A DNA stretch of 64,000 nucleotides from Anaeramoeba flamelloides (Eukaryota; Metamonada; Anaeramoebidae). The position numbers and the translations under genes were made by a program. This document shows, piece after piece, positions 20,331-32,500 of the stretch. Under the pieces are notes generated by a model. That model saw only the letters and a list, made by a program, of their open reading frames with translations, was not told the DNA's origin and did not search any database. The DNA lies in the NCBI GenBank assembly GCA_027625915.1, contig JANTQA010000015.1, positions 7,221,001-7,285,000 on the forward strand, in the 5' to 3' direction. Each line of letters begins with the position of its first letter. The stretch's first letter is position 1.

Positions 20331-22700
20331 TCAGATCTTTGTTGAATATGAGGTTTAAATTGTAATTGTTAACTCAATTGATAATAATTAAATGAATTGA
20401 TACTTAGATTTTAATTTGTTACTTTTTTTAAATTGAATTTATTTTTTCATTTTCAGTTTATAGTAAGACTCCCAATTAAAAATCAAGTAAAACGTTATTT
20501 ACCTTTTTTTTTTTTTCCGAGTTATCTATATATTTTCTATTTAAATAAAAATCAAAATTAAAATATGAAGAAATATGGGTGTTTGAAAGAAATTCTTTAA
20601 TTAGTTATTTTAAAAAACTTGTTCTTTCATATTTACTCATTTAAAGTGGATCTTTTATCTAAAGATTAAAAAATTGATTTTTAAGAAAAAAATGATTTGT
20701 TTTTTGTAATTGTATTGTATTATTCTACTTTAAAACTCCACTTATCAATATTCTTAGATGTGATTCTAACCAGATATTTGTCCAATTAGTTTTTTAGTTA
20801 GTTATTCTTACATTACAACTAATAACCCTTTCAAATTCAATTATTTTCACATTTATTTATACTACTCTTTTTTATTACTTTGTTTTTTTTCGTATATTTT
20901 TACACTGGAACTAAAAAAACCGAAAAAGTAATATTTTTTTTATTGTTAAGACAAACTTTTTTTAATTCCTATTATTTATTTGAATTCCTATATTTGTATT
21001 CAATAACCCAATTTTTTGAAAAAATATTATTCCAATCTGTCCTTTTAAGATCATATAAATATTAATAACAATGAATAGGCTATTTTCTGTATAACACCTG
21101 AAGAATTTTTGGGGGATAAGTCCCCTTAATAATAGGGAATTTTAGTATTTTTTTGAAAGAATAGAAACTTCATTTGTAAAAATGATTTCTAAAATTTTGG
21201 AGTATTTTTAAAATTTTTTTGATATAATTGGGTTTTTTTAAATTAATAATGATACTTTTCCGGCACATGCATAAGGAGAAGTAAGATCCCATTATATTAG
21301 ATTTTTTTAAATGATTGTAAATTCTACTTAATATCCAATTAGGGTTTGCTCCTTTTTTTGATTTTGAAAAAGGTACTTTTGATCACCCCATTGTGTTTCC
21401 ACTTCAGACCATTTGATTTCCTTTTTATATACAATATAATGTTAAATAATACATAAAATATATTATCCGATCCCCCCCATTTTCAAACCGTAAAAGTATT
21501 AATGTTAATGAAAAATCCACAATTTTATCAAAAAAATTTTGAAAATACTCTAAAATTTGAGAAATTATTTTTTGTATGTGGACTCTATATAATAAAAAAA
21601 ATTATTAATTATTTTTGAAGTATTATCCTTTAATTTCTGACAAATCAGAAATATAAAACAATTTTTATCCTATTGATTATAAACTTACCTAGATTATATC
21701 TAGGATAAAAAAAAAAGAATTGAATTTATGCTTAAGGCAAAAAAAAAAAAGAAATATTCTTGAATCAAATCTCCTAATAAGCAATTAAAAAAAAAAAAAA
21801 CATAATAAATAAAAAATTGATTCAAATAAATAAAGAATAATTAGGATCAATTAAGAATTTTATTTAGATTTCTTCTTTAAAAATAAAAATTAATTGAAAA
21901 TAAAAATGAAATCAAAAAAAAAATATATAATATTTTTTTTCTTTTAAAAGAATAAGATTGTAACTTGAATATTTTTTGAAATGAAAATTATAATTTTATA
22001 GAATTAGTTATGATATTTACGTATTAAACTCGATTAAACTCAAAGTGACCATTCCAAAATGAAAAATTCAATTCGTTTTTTGAAAAAAAAACAAGATAAA
22101 ATTTGTTAGAAATAAGAGAAATGATATACTTTAGATAAGAGTTGTTATTAATTAAAGTTATCAATTAACTGAACAAACCATAAAGGTGTCAAAAAGAAAA
22201 ATAAAATATTAAAAAACATTTTTGGTCCACTTTCATTAAAATATAGGTGTAAAATTTCTCAATTTATATGAAAAATAAAAAATGTTGACAATTAGATATT
22301 TTAAATGTTAATGTTTTGTATTTTAAAAGAAATTACAAACCCTTCATTTTATGAAATTTAATAAGAAGTTTCAAACATTAAATTTTTCAAATTTTTTTTT
22401 TCTTATTTGAAATTTAAAAAACAAAAAAATGCAAAAAAGAAAAACAAAAAAGCAAAATAAATGACTTAAATTAGAAAAAAAAAGACTGATCTAAAATTTG
22501 AAATTTATTTCTGAGAAAAATAACGAATTAGACTCTAAGAATATGTTCTATTTCTTAGATAAAATTGGGACATTTTTGACTAAAAAAGAGTTTAGTTTAT
22601 TGTCTTGATATATATTTTCATTTTTACCGAATTTTTTTTTTTTTTTTTTTGTTTGATTAATTATTGTTTGTTTGTCTAGATAGAAAAAAATGAAATAGAA
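20331..22700. other. Spacer between modules A and B
   Basis: No gene can be supported; open frames are chance AT-rich frames. A possible TIR element lies at about 21,165-21,590. Confidence 0.5.
21165..21590. mobile_element. Possible TIR element
   Basis: The left part TTTCTAAAATTTTGGAGTAT and the right part, inverse complemented, TTTCTCAAATTTTAGAGTAT continue as imperfect inverted repeats for about 55 bp (both reach TTTTTTTGATA). Element ends and target duplication are not clear. Confidence 0.45.
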
Positions 22701-22705
22701 TTATT

Positions 22706-23557
22706 TTAATTATTTTGTAAATATTTTTGGATAAGTTTATTTAGATTCGATTTTTTATTAAGTTGATAATATTCAATTGCATCTTCAAGTTCTTCACAGA
22801 TAAGAGAAGGGTCATCGTCACCAGAGAAAATTAATTGGTCTGTGTAAAAATAATTTATTAAACATTTGAGTGTTTCATATGATTTACCACTGTAATCAAA
22901 AATTGATTTTAGATTTTTTTCTTCAATGCTTTTAAACATATTTCTAAACAATTCACTTCGGATTAGTAATATTATTTTATGAACTTTTATTGTTTCATTT
23001 GACGATTCATTTGAAGATTCATCTGAAAATTCATTTTTGATTTTAATTGTGAAATCTTTTGTTTTGTTATCTTTATATAAATTGCATAAATCATTTAAAA
23101 AATCATTTTTGAATTTTCGATTATTGTATTGTATATTGATTTTTTCAAAAATATGACAAATTGAATTTGATTCAGATATTTTAAGTTTGATTCCATAAAC
23201 CCATTTGAAAAATAATTTGATATTTTCAATTGTTTCATTTGTTAAAATTTCTTCAATATCTTCAATTGTTTGTTTGGTTCTGATTTCAACAATTAATTTG
23301 TGACATTTGATTGTTTTAATTTCAAAATCACAAAATTCTTGTCTGTTATAAAAATCGATGAAATCTTTTTGAATTGTTAAAATTTGATAATCTTTGAAAT
23401 ATCTACTGGATTGTTTGAAAAATGAATAATTTGGATATTTTTGCTCAATAAATTGATCATAATTAAGCATTAAAAATCCATTCATAATATTTGAAACATT
23501 TTTTCCAGTTTTAGAATTCGCTTCAACATATTTCATTCCATTTTTTTTCGCAAATTG
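22706..23557 (-). CDS. Copy B exon 7: G5 motif and two BTB domains
   Basis: 852 nt, in phase with exon 6 (KEAI|QFAKKNG). BTB1 includes CDFEIKTIKCHKLIVEIRTK. BTB2 includes DFTIKIKNE, VHKIILLIRSELFRNMF and ETLKCLINYFYTDQLIF. The C-terminus (EELEDAIEYYQLN) resembles the start of the helical region that follows BTB domains. Confidence 0.88.
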   Translation of the reverse strand, partial: QFAKKNGMKYVEANSKTGKNVSNIMNGFLMLNYDQFIEQKYPNYSFFKQSSRYFKDYQILTIQKDFIDFYNRQEFCDFEIKTIKCHKLIVEIRTKQTIEDIEEILTNETIENIKLFFKWVYGIKLKISESNSICHIFEKINIQYNNRKFKNDFLNDLCNLYKDNKTKDFTIKIKNEFSDESSNESSNETIKVHKIILLIRSELFRNMFKSIEEKNLKSIFDYSGKSYETLKCLINYFYTDQLIFSGDDDPSLICEELEDAIEYYQLNKKSNLNKLIQKYLQNN

Positions 23558-26500
23558 CTTTTTTTTTTTTTTTTATAGTCATTAAATTTTTATATTATAA
23601 AAGAAAATTTTCATTTTAATTGATTAAAAAAAAATATAAATAAAAAAAGATTTATTCAAAAAAAATAAATTTTATAATTTTCTGATCATCATTTAGAGTT
23701 TTACAAAAAAAAAAAAAAATATTTCAAAAATCAATTAACAGTAGCATACAAAAAATATAAATTTATCGAAATTAATCATTGAAAAAACATAAAAGTAATT
23801 GTATTGTTTGATAATCGTTTGAAAAAATTGAGAAATAAATCTCTGCAAAAGTTGACTTAAACCAAAATTCATAATTTGTAAAAAGGTAAAACGGTTCAAA
23901 CAATCACAATAATATAATAGAGGTTTTGATGATATCTATGCTTAATTCAGAATAAAGTTATAAAAATCGCGATTTTTTTTATACTATCCCGATTTTATTG
24001 TTAATATGATGATAACACATATTATCATCAAAACCTATAATTACATTCAAATTGGAAAATATTTTTCATTTTTAAAAAATATTATAATCATTTTTTCATC
24101 TTTGAGTTTTTTGTTTTTTTTTTATTTCATTTTTTGAATTAAGTCACTTGTTTTTGTTAGATCGAAATATTTTTTTCAACGATTGATATTAGGTTAAAGT
24201 TGAGTTGTTCAAAATAGATATAATAAAATAAAATTAGTTGATGGTATCTAACCATTTGATAGATCAATATTCCTTATAGAATTTCAACAGATTTACCCAT
24301 GTATTTTTTTGTTTTGCCCATCTCCAAATTTTTTAACAACAGTCTTGATTTATTAGTATTAACAATTATTTTTTTTTTTGATTTGTTAGTATTGTAATTT
24401 ATAAATCAATTGTTAACATTTCAATTAGTGAATAGTTTTAATTTTGTATTTCTTTGATTATGGATTAAATAAGATATTTTTTTTAAATATTGAATTTTGA
24501 TAAGTTAAAAATTTTGGATTGGAGTTTAGATTAAAAAAACCAGTCAAACAGTTACGGTAAAAAAATTTGAAAACTTTTAGCACTCTTTTTAAAGACTGAG
24601 GTATGCAGAACAAAGATAATTTCATCATTCAAAATAATTTATCATAATAATTTTCTATCTATTTAAACTTTCAGATTTTTTTTTTTTTTATTTCAAATAA
24701 CTTTTTACAAAAAATATTTTTAATGGAATTATTTTGAATTTTGGTTTAATTAATTTGTTAAGTTCGTTATTTATTTTTTGTGACCATTAAATTTGTTTAA
24801 TTATTGTATTTCAAGTGTTCATTCAATTTGTAAAATATCTTATTTTTTTGAGAAGTGATGTTAAACTATTAAACTGTGCCAAAAATACCAATCCGAATGT
24901 CAAGTGGTTACCTGCTAATATAGCAAAACTAAAACATTACATTAGTATTAGTAACTTGTCAATAAAAACAAATGCAAAATATATCAATTGTTAAAAAAAA
25001 AGCTATATCAAAAAGAAAAAATACAAGAACAATGATTAAAAAACTGCCTCTGAAATAAATATTCGTATTCAACATATCAAACCAAACTAAAATAACCAAA
25101 AGTATAATCACTGTGGTTTTGAGTTTTCTTAATTCAAAAATACCTTTATTTTATTTTTTTTTTTAATTTTACCAATTGCTTATTCTTAACCAAACATATT
25201 TTTTTTATTTTTCTTTAATTTTTTCTTTTTTTATCAATTTTTTCTTTTTACTTTTTGATCCTATAGATAAATTTGGCATTTTTTTCACTTGGAAAATCTT
25301 GAAATATATGTTTTTGTACTTAAATTATTTTCTTTAACAATTTAGGTATAATGTCATCTAGAGTGCAAAGTAAACTTTTTCAGAAAGATAAATAAAAAAG
25401 AATTAATTTTTGTTTTTTGAATTGTTATTTTTTTAAAAAGGTATCCAAAGTACACACTTTAAATATTAATTAAACAATTAAATAATATTCGTTCAACCTT
25501 CTAAAACATTTGAAAATTTAGTCCATCAAGTACATTTATTTAGTTTTCTAAACAAAAAAAACACAATTGAATTATTAAATTCAAAAAATTAAAAAAAAAT
25601 ATATTAAAAAAACATAAAACCAACAATTAACATCAAACTTATTTAATCAATTTTTGGATCATTTTAAAATAAATTGTTTTTTGTATTTTTTTGTACACAT
25701 GAAATCACACTTAAAAAACAAAAAAATGAAAGTAAAAAAATGAAAAAATATAAAAGAAAATTCAAACAATTGCTTCTTTTTTTGATACAGTTCTTTTTTT
25801 TTTAGTTTCAATTTTATCAAATATTGAATGACCAACTAATATCGTTATTGTACCTTCGATAGAATTCGATTTGACATTCTTTTTATGATTCTCTAATCTT
25901 TTAAATTGCTCTCTTTGATCAAGATCAAAAAATAATATTATTGATTTTGTTCCTCTAATGTTTTTTTTTAGTTAGTATTTTTTTTTTTGTAAAATAAATA
26001 AAAATTAACTTTTTTGGTTTGTTGAATAAAAAAAAACAAATTATATATCAAATAAATAAAAAGAAAAGAAAGAAACTGAAATTAAAAAAGAAGTATTAAT
26101 GAAATATAATTTTACCTGAAATATGATTGAGTTATTGTACGAAATCTTTCATTACCTGATAATAAATAAAAAAAAAGTTGTAAATATAAAAGATCAATAA
26201 TTTTGAATATGTTATTTTTAAGATTTAAAATTTTACTTAATTATGTTTACAAAATAAATAATAGAACAAAAAAGTAAAAATAAAAAAGTTATTTTTTATA
26301 TGTCTATGATAAAAATAAATTAAAAACAAAATTCTGCAACTTATGTAAAAATCATTCTAATCAGGAAATAATTAAGAATTGATTAATTAACTCTAACAAG
26401 AATAATATGGAATATATACAAAAATCATCAATTTTATTTATTCATAAAAATATAAATGAAGGGGTATCTTTTAAGTATACGATTTATTTTTATTTAATAA

Positions 26501-29500
26501 ATGTTATCCAAGTTTATTTCTTAGAATGATATATAAACTAATTGGACTTTGTTTTGAATTTATTCATAAATTTCCAATTTGACTTTTTGAAATAAATATG
26601 ATACTTGTATTTCAGTATTGAAATTTCTTAAATACATTAAAATAAAATCAATTCAAATAATGGAAATTGAAAATGATAAAATCTAAATGTTAATGACTTT
26701 TCCAACTAAATTATTTGATTCAAAAAGTTTTAAAATAATTAGAAAGACAATAAAATAATTAATTTTAAATGAAATTATTAAATTTTTTTTATTAAAATAT
26801 TATCAAGGAGAAGTACCTGATATATTCCAAGGAGATTAATTATCACTTAGAATTTTTTTATTCTAATTTCACATCATCTTTTATTATAAATTATAACATT
26901 AAAAAGCCATTGTAAAATGTTTTTGGATAATTTATTCTTAATTATAAAAGTGAAAAAAAATTTAATTCAATCATAAATTAAATTCAATATATGAAATTAT
27001 GAATTCTATTTGGATTTAATCTGATAAAGATCAAACAATTATTTCATAAGATTTAAAAAAGATTGTACATTTAAGGTATTTATTTGGATAATATTCCACA
27101 TTTAGTTTATAATTTGAAAAAAAAAAATAATGAAATATTATACAATTACAAAAATATTATTCAATAATAATTTACAAACTAATAGTTAAAAAAATAGATT
27201 ATTTAAATCTTTTATTTTAAGTCAATTAAAATGTGGATTCGAATTAATAATAATTATCAAATAAAAAACTTTATATGATTTTTTTATCTTGAATTAATTT
27301 TTTTATTAATGAAATATGTTAAATAAACAGAAATGCACCAATTTTTATTAACAAAACAGAAATTAAAATTGAAAATATTATAATTTCAGTAAATTATAAA
27401 AAAATTAATTCAAAAGATAAAATTAAAAAATTATATCATATTTATAATTGAAAAATTAACAAAATTCAATGAAAAAAAAACAAATAATAATATCAACTGG
27501 AATACAGAAGATGTGAAGCTAACTTAAAAAAGAAATTTATAAGTACATACACATATAATCAATCAATGAATTCTAAGAGTAGGAAATGTATTTAGATTTT
27601 ACAATATATATAAATCAAAGAATATTACTCATTTCGTTTGAATTTTGAAAACGCTTGACACTTCTACGGTACTTGAAAACACACCACAAAAATATTTCAC
27701 AACAATGAAAATTCAAAATTTTCTACTTATTAATAACTTGGTATTATTCAAGTAATCTATTAAATTCAACAATTCTAGAATTTATTGCATTTATTAATTA
27801 TTTAAATAGATATTATTGTGTCATAAATAATAAATATAAATAAATTTTGCATTTATGTTTTAAAGATAAAAAAAGCAAATAATACAAAATATTCATCATT
27901 TTTTGTCCATATTTCCTTCATATAAATATGAGAGATTAATATTTCAAAATAAATTAAAAGAAATAAATCACATTGAAATCATTTTAAAACCATGACATTT
28001 TTTAATTTTTTTCATTTGATTAAAAATTGGTTTAGTAGATGATTTTAATGATTAATTTTCTGAAATAAAAATTAAATAGAATTAAAGTTTCATGTAATAT
28101 GGTAGAGTGTACAGGTTTTTATTTTTTAATTTAAGAAATAAAAAGAAAAAATTAGGATTTATTTTATATTTCTGAAATTAAAAAAAATCAATCTCAAAGA
28201 ACAATTTTCGAGAGTTTTCTATTTCGTTAGGTTAATTATATTTATTTTCAAAACAGAAATTTTGATCAAAGCCAAAAGTACTTTTTATTTCTCAAATTGA
28301 AAAAAAAAAAAAAAAAGATTAATTGTGTTTAGAGTGTAATTCACACTTCTTCAATAATAATAATATGAAAAAAAAATAAAATATTTTCACGCAAATATGG
28401 CAATTTCAAGCATGATATTCTTGCAAAATGTTTGTTTTTAACTTCTTCTGATGATTATTGGTGTTATTTGGGGAAAAAAATTGAATAAAAAATTCAAAAA
28501 GAAAATTTGATAAAAAAATACTTTTACAAAAAAAAAACTGAATTTTTTATTTGTACCTTTTAGATTTTATTCTTTTATAGTTTTCTTAATTGTCAATTTT
28601 CAAAGTTTTATCAAAAGAACCAGTTTGGTTAAATAATAATCACCATTCAAGAACTGAATATTTGATAATATAAGCCACTAAGAACATAAATTCTCAATTT
28701 TTTTTTTTTTCTCAAGTAAAACTAACATCATTGACAAAAGTAAAGTGATCTTAAATATGAAGAAATGGTTCAAAAGAAAGCTGATTATATTATTATTATT
28801 ATTTATTTTTACACTATTTGAATTAATCTTGGAAGTTTCTGTTTATAAATAATAACATTTTGGGTTGACAACGGTTTGAAGTACAGATAAACTCAAATAA
28901 AGTATTTGCAATCATAATCATTATTATTCATTGGTTTAGTTTTGGTTTTTTGTCTACAAATTCTATAATTTACTGTACATCTTTACTCTTTTGTTAAAAA
29001 AAAAACATAATAAAGAGTCAATTTGATTATTTTTGATTTTTTTCAAACCTTAAACAATACTATTTGTGTGAAAATGTAAACAATAATAAACTTTGATCTT
29101 TTTGTTATTAATTTTTCAGTTCATTAAAATTTATAATATAATAAAATAATCTCATTTCGTAAACATATTTCCTTAAGTTTTCATTAAAAGTTGGTTAAAA
29201 TGTGATGAATAAACAATTTAGAATTGAAAAAAAAAATGTATTTCTTTTTTTTTATTATTATTGAAGAAGTGGAAATTACATTCTAGTTGACATTATACTT
29301 AAATTACCTTTCAGAAATTTAAGCGTAAAATCATAGATTTCAGGATTATTAATTAATGAAAATAATTTCAAACTATCACAGTTTAAAATCAATTCATTAA
29401 GGTTTATTTCTTTTAATTTATTTAGAATAATTAATCTATTTTTTCATAAGAAGTGACATACCCATAAAAAATTATTAATATTTTCTATTATTTCTTTTTG

Positions 29501-32500
29501 TTCATGTTTTAAGAAAAAATGTAGTTCTTGTGTTCTCATACTTTTTGTGTATGGAATAACTTGTATTTGTTGCATTTTTGTTTTTTTTTTAAATCTGAAA
29601 AAACATCATGAAGTTTAATATTTATCAATTTATTTGCATTTTCTTAAATCATGGAAAGGAAATATTCAGATTCAACTTTAAAATAGATTTTTTTTTTACT
29701 TTAACAAATTTTTTTCAAAAGTTAATATTTCGAATTGAAAATTAAATCAAATTGTAATAAATTAATTTTGATAAGAGGTATTTTTGGAATTTAGTAAAAG
29801 GGTACTAAGAGTGTAATTTACACTTCTTCAATAATAATAAAAAAAAAATAAAAATAAGAGATATTTTTATACTTAGTAACTAGATTGTTATTATATTAGG
29901 ATGTGTGTATTATTGATCATCAATATTGTCCGAATATGGATGATTTTCAAACATTTATCTTCTTGTGAAGATGTTCATTATATTTTTGAATTAATTATTT
30001 TTTTGTTATAGATTGTTATTTCTAAATAATTTCAAATTTTGAGTATTTTTTTCAAACAAAAAACAAAAAACTAAAATGAAAAAAAAGAAAGTAAAAATTA
30101 CCTCTGGGTACATCCCACTTTTAAAAATAATATAATATAATTTAAATAAAATTTAAGTTAAATAAAAGGTGGTATTTTTTTTTATTTAGTTTTTTGCAAA
30201 ATAAAAAAGAAATAATAAGAAAATATTTTAAAAATCTTACAATTTGGTATTTTATTGTTTGATTAAAAATTTGCTTCGTTAACATTTTCTTTAAATGTGT
30301 TGTTTATTTGTTACATTAAAAAGTATAATTAAAATATGATTCTAATTAAATTTAATCAATTTATTTGTTTAAAGAAAAATATATTTATATTTAAAAAAAA
30401 ATATGTAATTAATTTACAAAAAAAAATTTTTACAAATTCTACGCCGATTATATTATATCTTTTCTCTTCAAAACGGTTTTCAGTCTATAAATTAATTTTT
30501 AGTTTAAATATTAGTAAATAATTGTAATAAAAAGTGGGGAATAAGGATATTAGTTCCAAAATAAATAAAAATGAATTTAAATTTGTTGAAATTAATAATA
30601 TTTTTTTTATTTTTTTTATTTGAATAGAAAATAAAGAAAAGATTTAAAAAATATTTTTTTGGTTATTTATTTAGATTTTTTCAACTATTTTTTAAAAATA
30701 AAAAAAAATAACATTATTTTTAATTATTTTTTTTGAACATTGTACTAGTGAGGAGTTTTTAATTCCTCATGTTTATTTTTGTTTTTTTTTTTTTAATTTG
30801 AAAGAATAGAGTAAAATCTTTGATTTTTACTAAATTCTTATGAATTATAAAAAACTTCTGGTTAGCTTTATTTTAATTTTTATTTTGATTTTAAAAACCA
30901 TTTTATTTTATAAACAAAGGTAAAAATTAAACAAAAATGTTGTTAGGTTTTCTAGAATTTAAAAGTATTTGGTCAAATCCTATTTTTTTACTCTATTCTT
31001 TTGAATTCTGGAAAACCTAGGCATTTAACAGTACTTGTAGGTACTCTATAGAACTAATAGTCACAACTGTTTATTTATATTGTTATTAAACCATATAATG
31101 TTTAAATATTCTTGAACTTTCCATACAGAGATATTTATTATTAAATTTTCTCTAAATTGATTTAGATTCACATTTAATAATTTTAAGTTATCTATTTCAC
31201 AGGTAATATTTTCATTATCTTTTTTTGAAAACTATAATTTTTCTGATATAAGTTCAAAACCCAGAATTTCTATTTTATTTTCTTTGAGTTTATATCTTTT
31301 TTTATAAATTGAAATTATTACATGGTCTATTTTTAATTCAGTTTTAAAAATTATTCTTATAGAATGTGGATTAATTTTTGAAAAATTATGTGATTTTTTT
31401 TATTTATCCAAACATCAATCGTGTTAAAATCTTTTTGAATTAGATTTAAAGATAACTAATCAATAGAATAATTGAACCCATGTATAATGATTTGAAAATT
31501 GATAATTTTACATTATTAGCTAAATTTTGCTGTTTAAAAATTATCTTTTTACGTTTTTTTTAAAGTTGTGTTATAAATGTTTCTCTTTTTTCCAAACAAA
31601 TTCTTAAATATTTTATTTCAGATATTTGGTTTGATTTTAAGGTTTTGTCAATATCTGGGTTCATTCCAAATTCTTGGATAATGTTATAAATTATTATTAA
31701 TTTTTTTGTCAATTTCTGGAATAGCACCTCAGATTATTAAAATTAAGTAATCTGCAAACAGTTGAACAAGACGAACTAGATCTTTTATGTATTCAATTAT
31801 AAAATGATTAATAAATCCAAAAATTAAAGGTGAAAAGAGAATAGTTTTTCATGTAAAAATTTCTATTCCTTCTTTTTTATAATATTTTTGCAAACAAATT
31901 TTTATTTTTTCATTTTTAATATATTTATTGAAAGCATATTGAACTAATATATGACTAATTCTATCAAAGAATTTTTTAATATCGATTGTAACAATAAATA
32001 ATTATTGATTTTTTTATATTTGTTTTTGTGTTTTTTTATTTCATCAAGTAAAATCAAAAAAACAGCAATTCTTGTACATATTTGTTTTTTTGAAATCGAA
32101 TATAGAACCTCATATTTGATTCCAAGAGTCATTGGTTCATTTATAAATCAGTTTTAGGAAAAATATTACCAAAGTATTATTAATTGATATTGGCTTATAA
32201 TTTTTAGGAATATTGATCTATGACTTTATTGAGAAATTAAATATTTCTTTCTTTGATAAAATTTGATTATTTCTTCGTTTGGATTATCAACACAATGTAA
32301 AAATATTCTTTGAACATTTTGTAAAAAAAGAAGATATTGTTTTTCATTTGTTTTTTTAGGTTCCAATTTTTTGAATTGTATTTTATCAAAATCTTGAACT
32401 GATTTCTTTTTTTGATATTTTATTAAAAATATTTTTCTTTTTGTACCAACTATTAAAATTCTTACTAGGTCCAAGATCGATCAGCTAAGAATCAAAATAA

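Noticed and set aside
30540-30600. Possible extra exon (TNILIPHFLL on the minus strand) upstream of exon 2
   Set aside because: It recalls a P-loop helix, but no consistent GT donor or AG acceptor exists across copies, and exon 1 already supplies the P-loop region.
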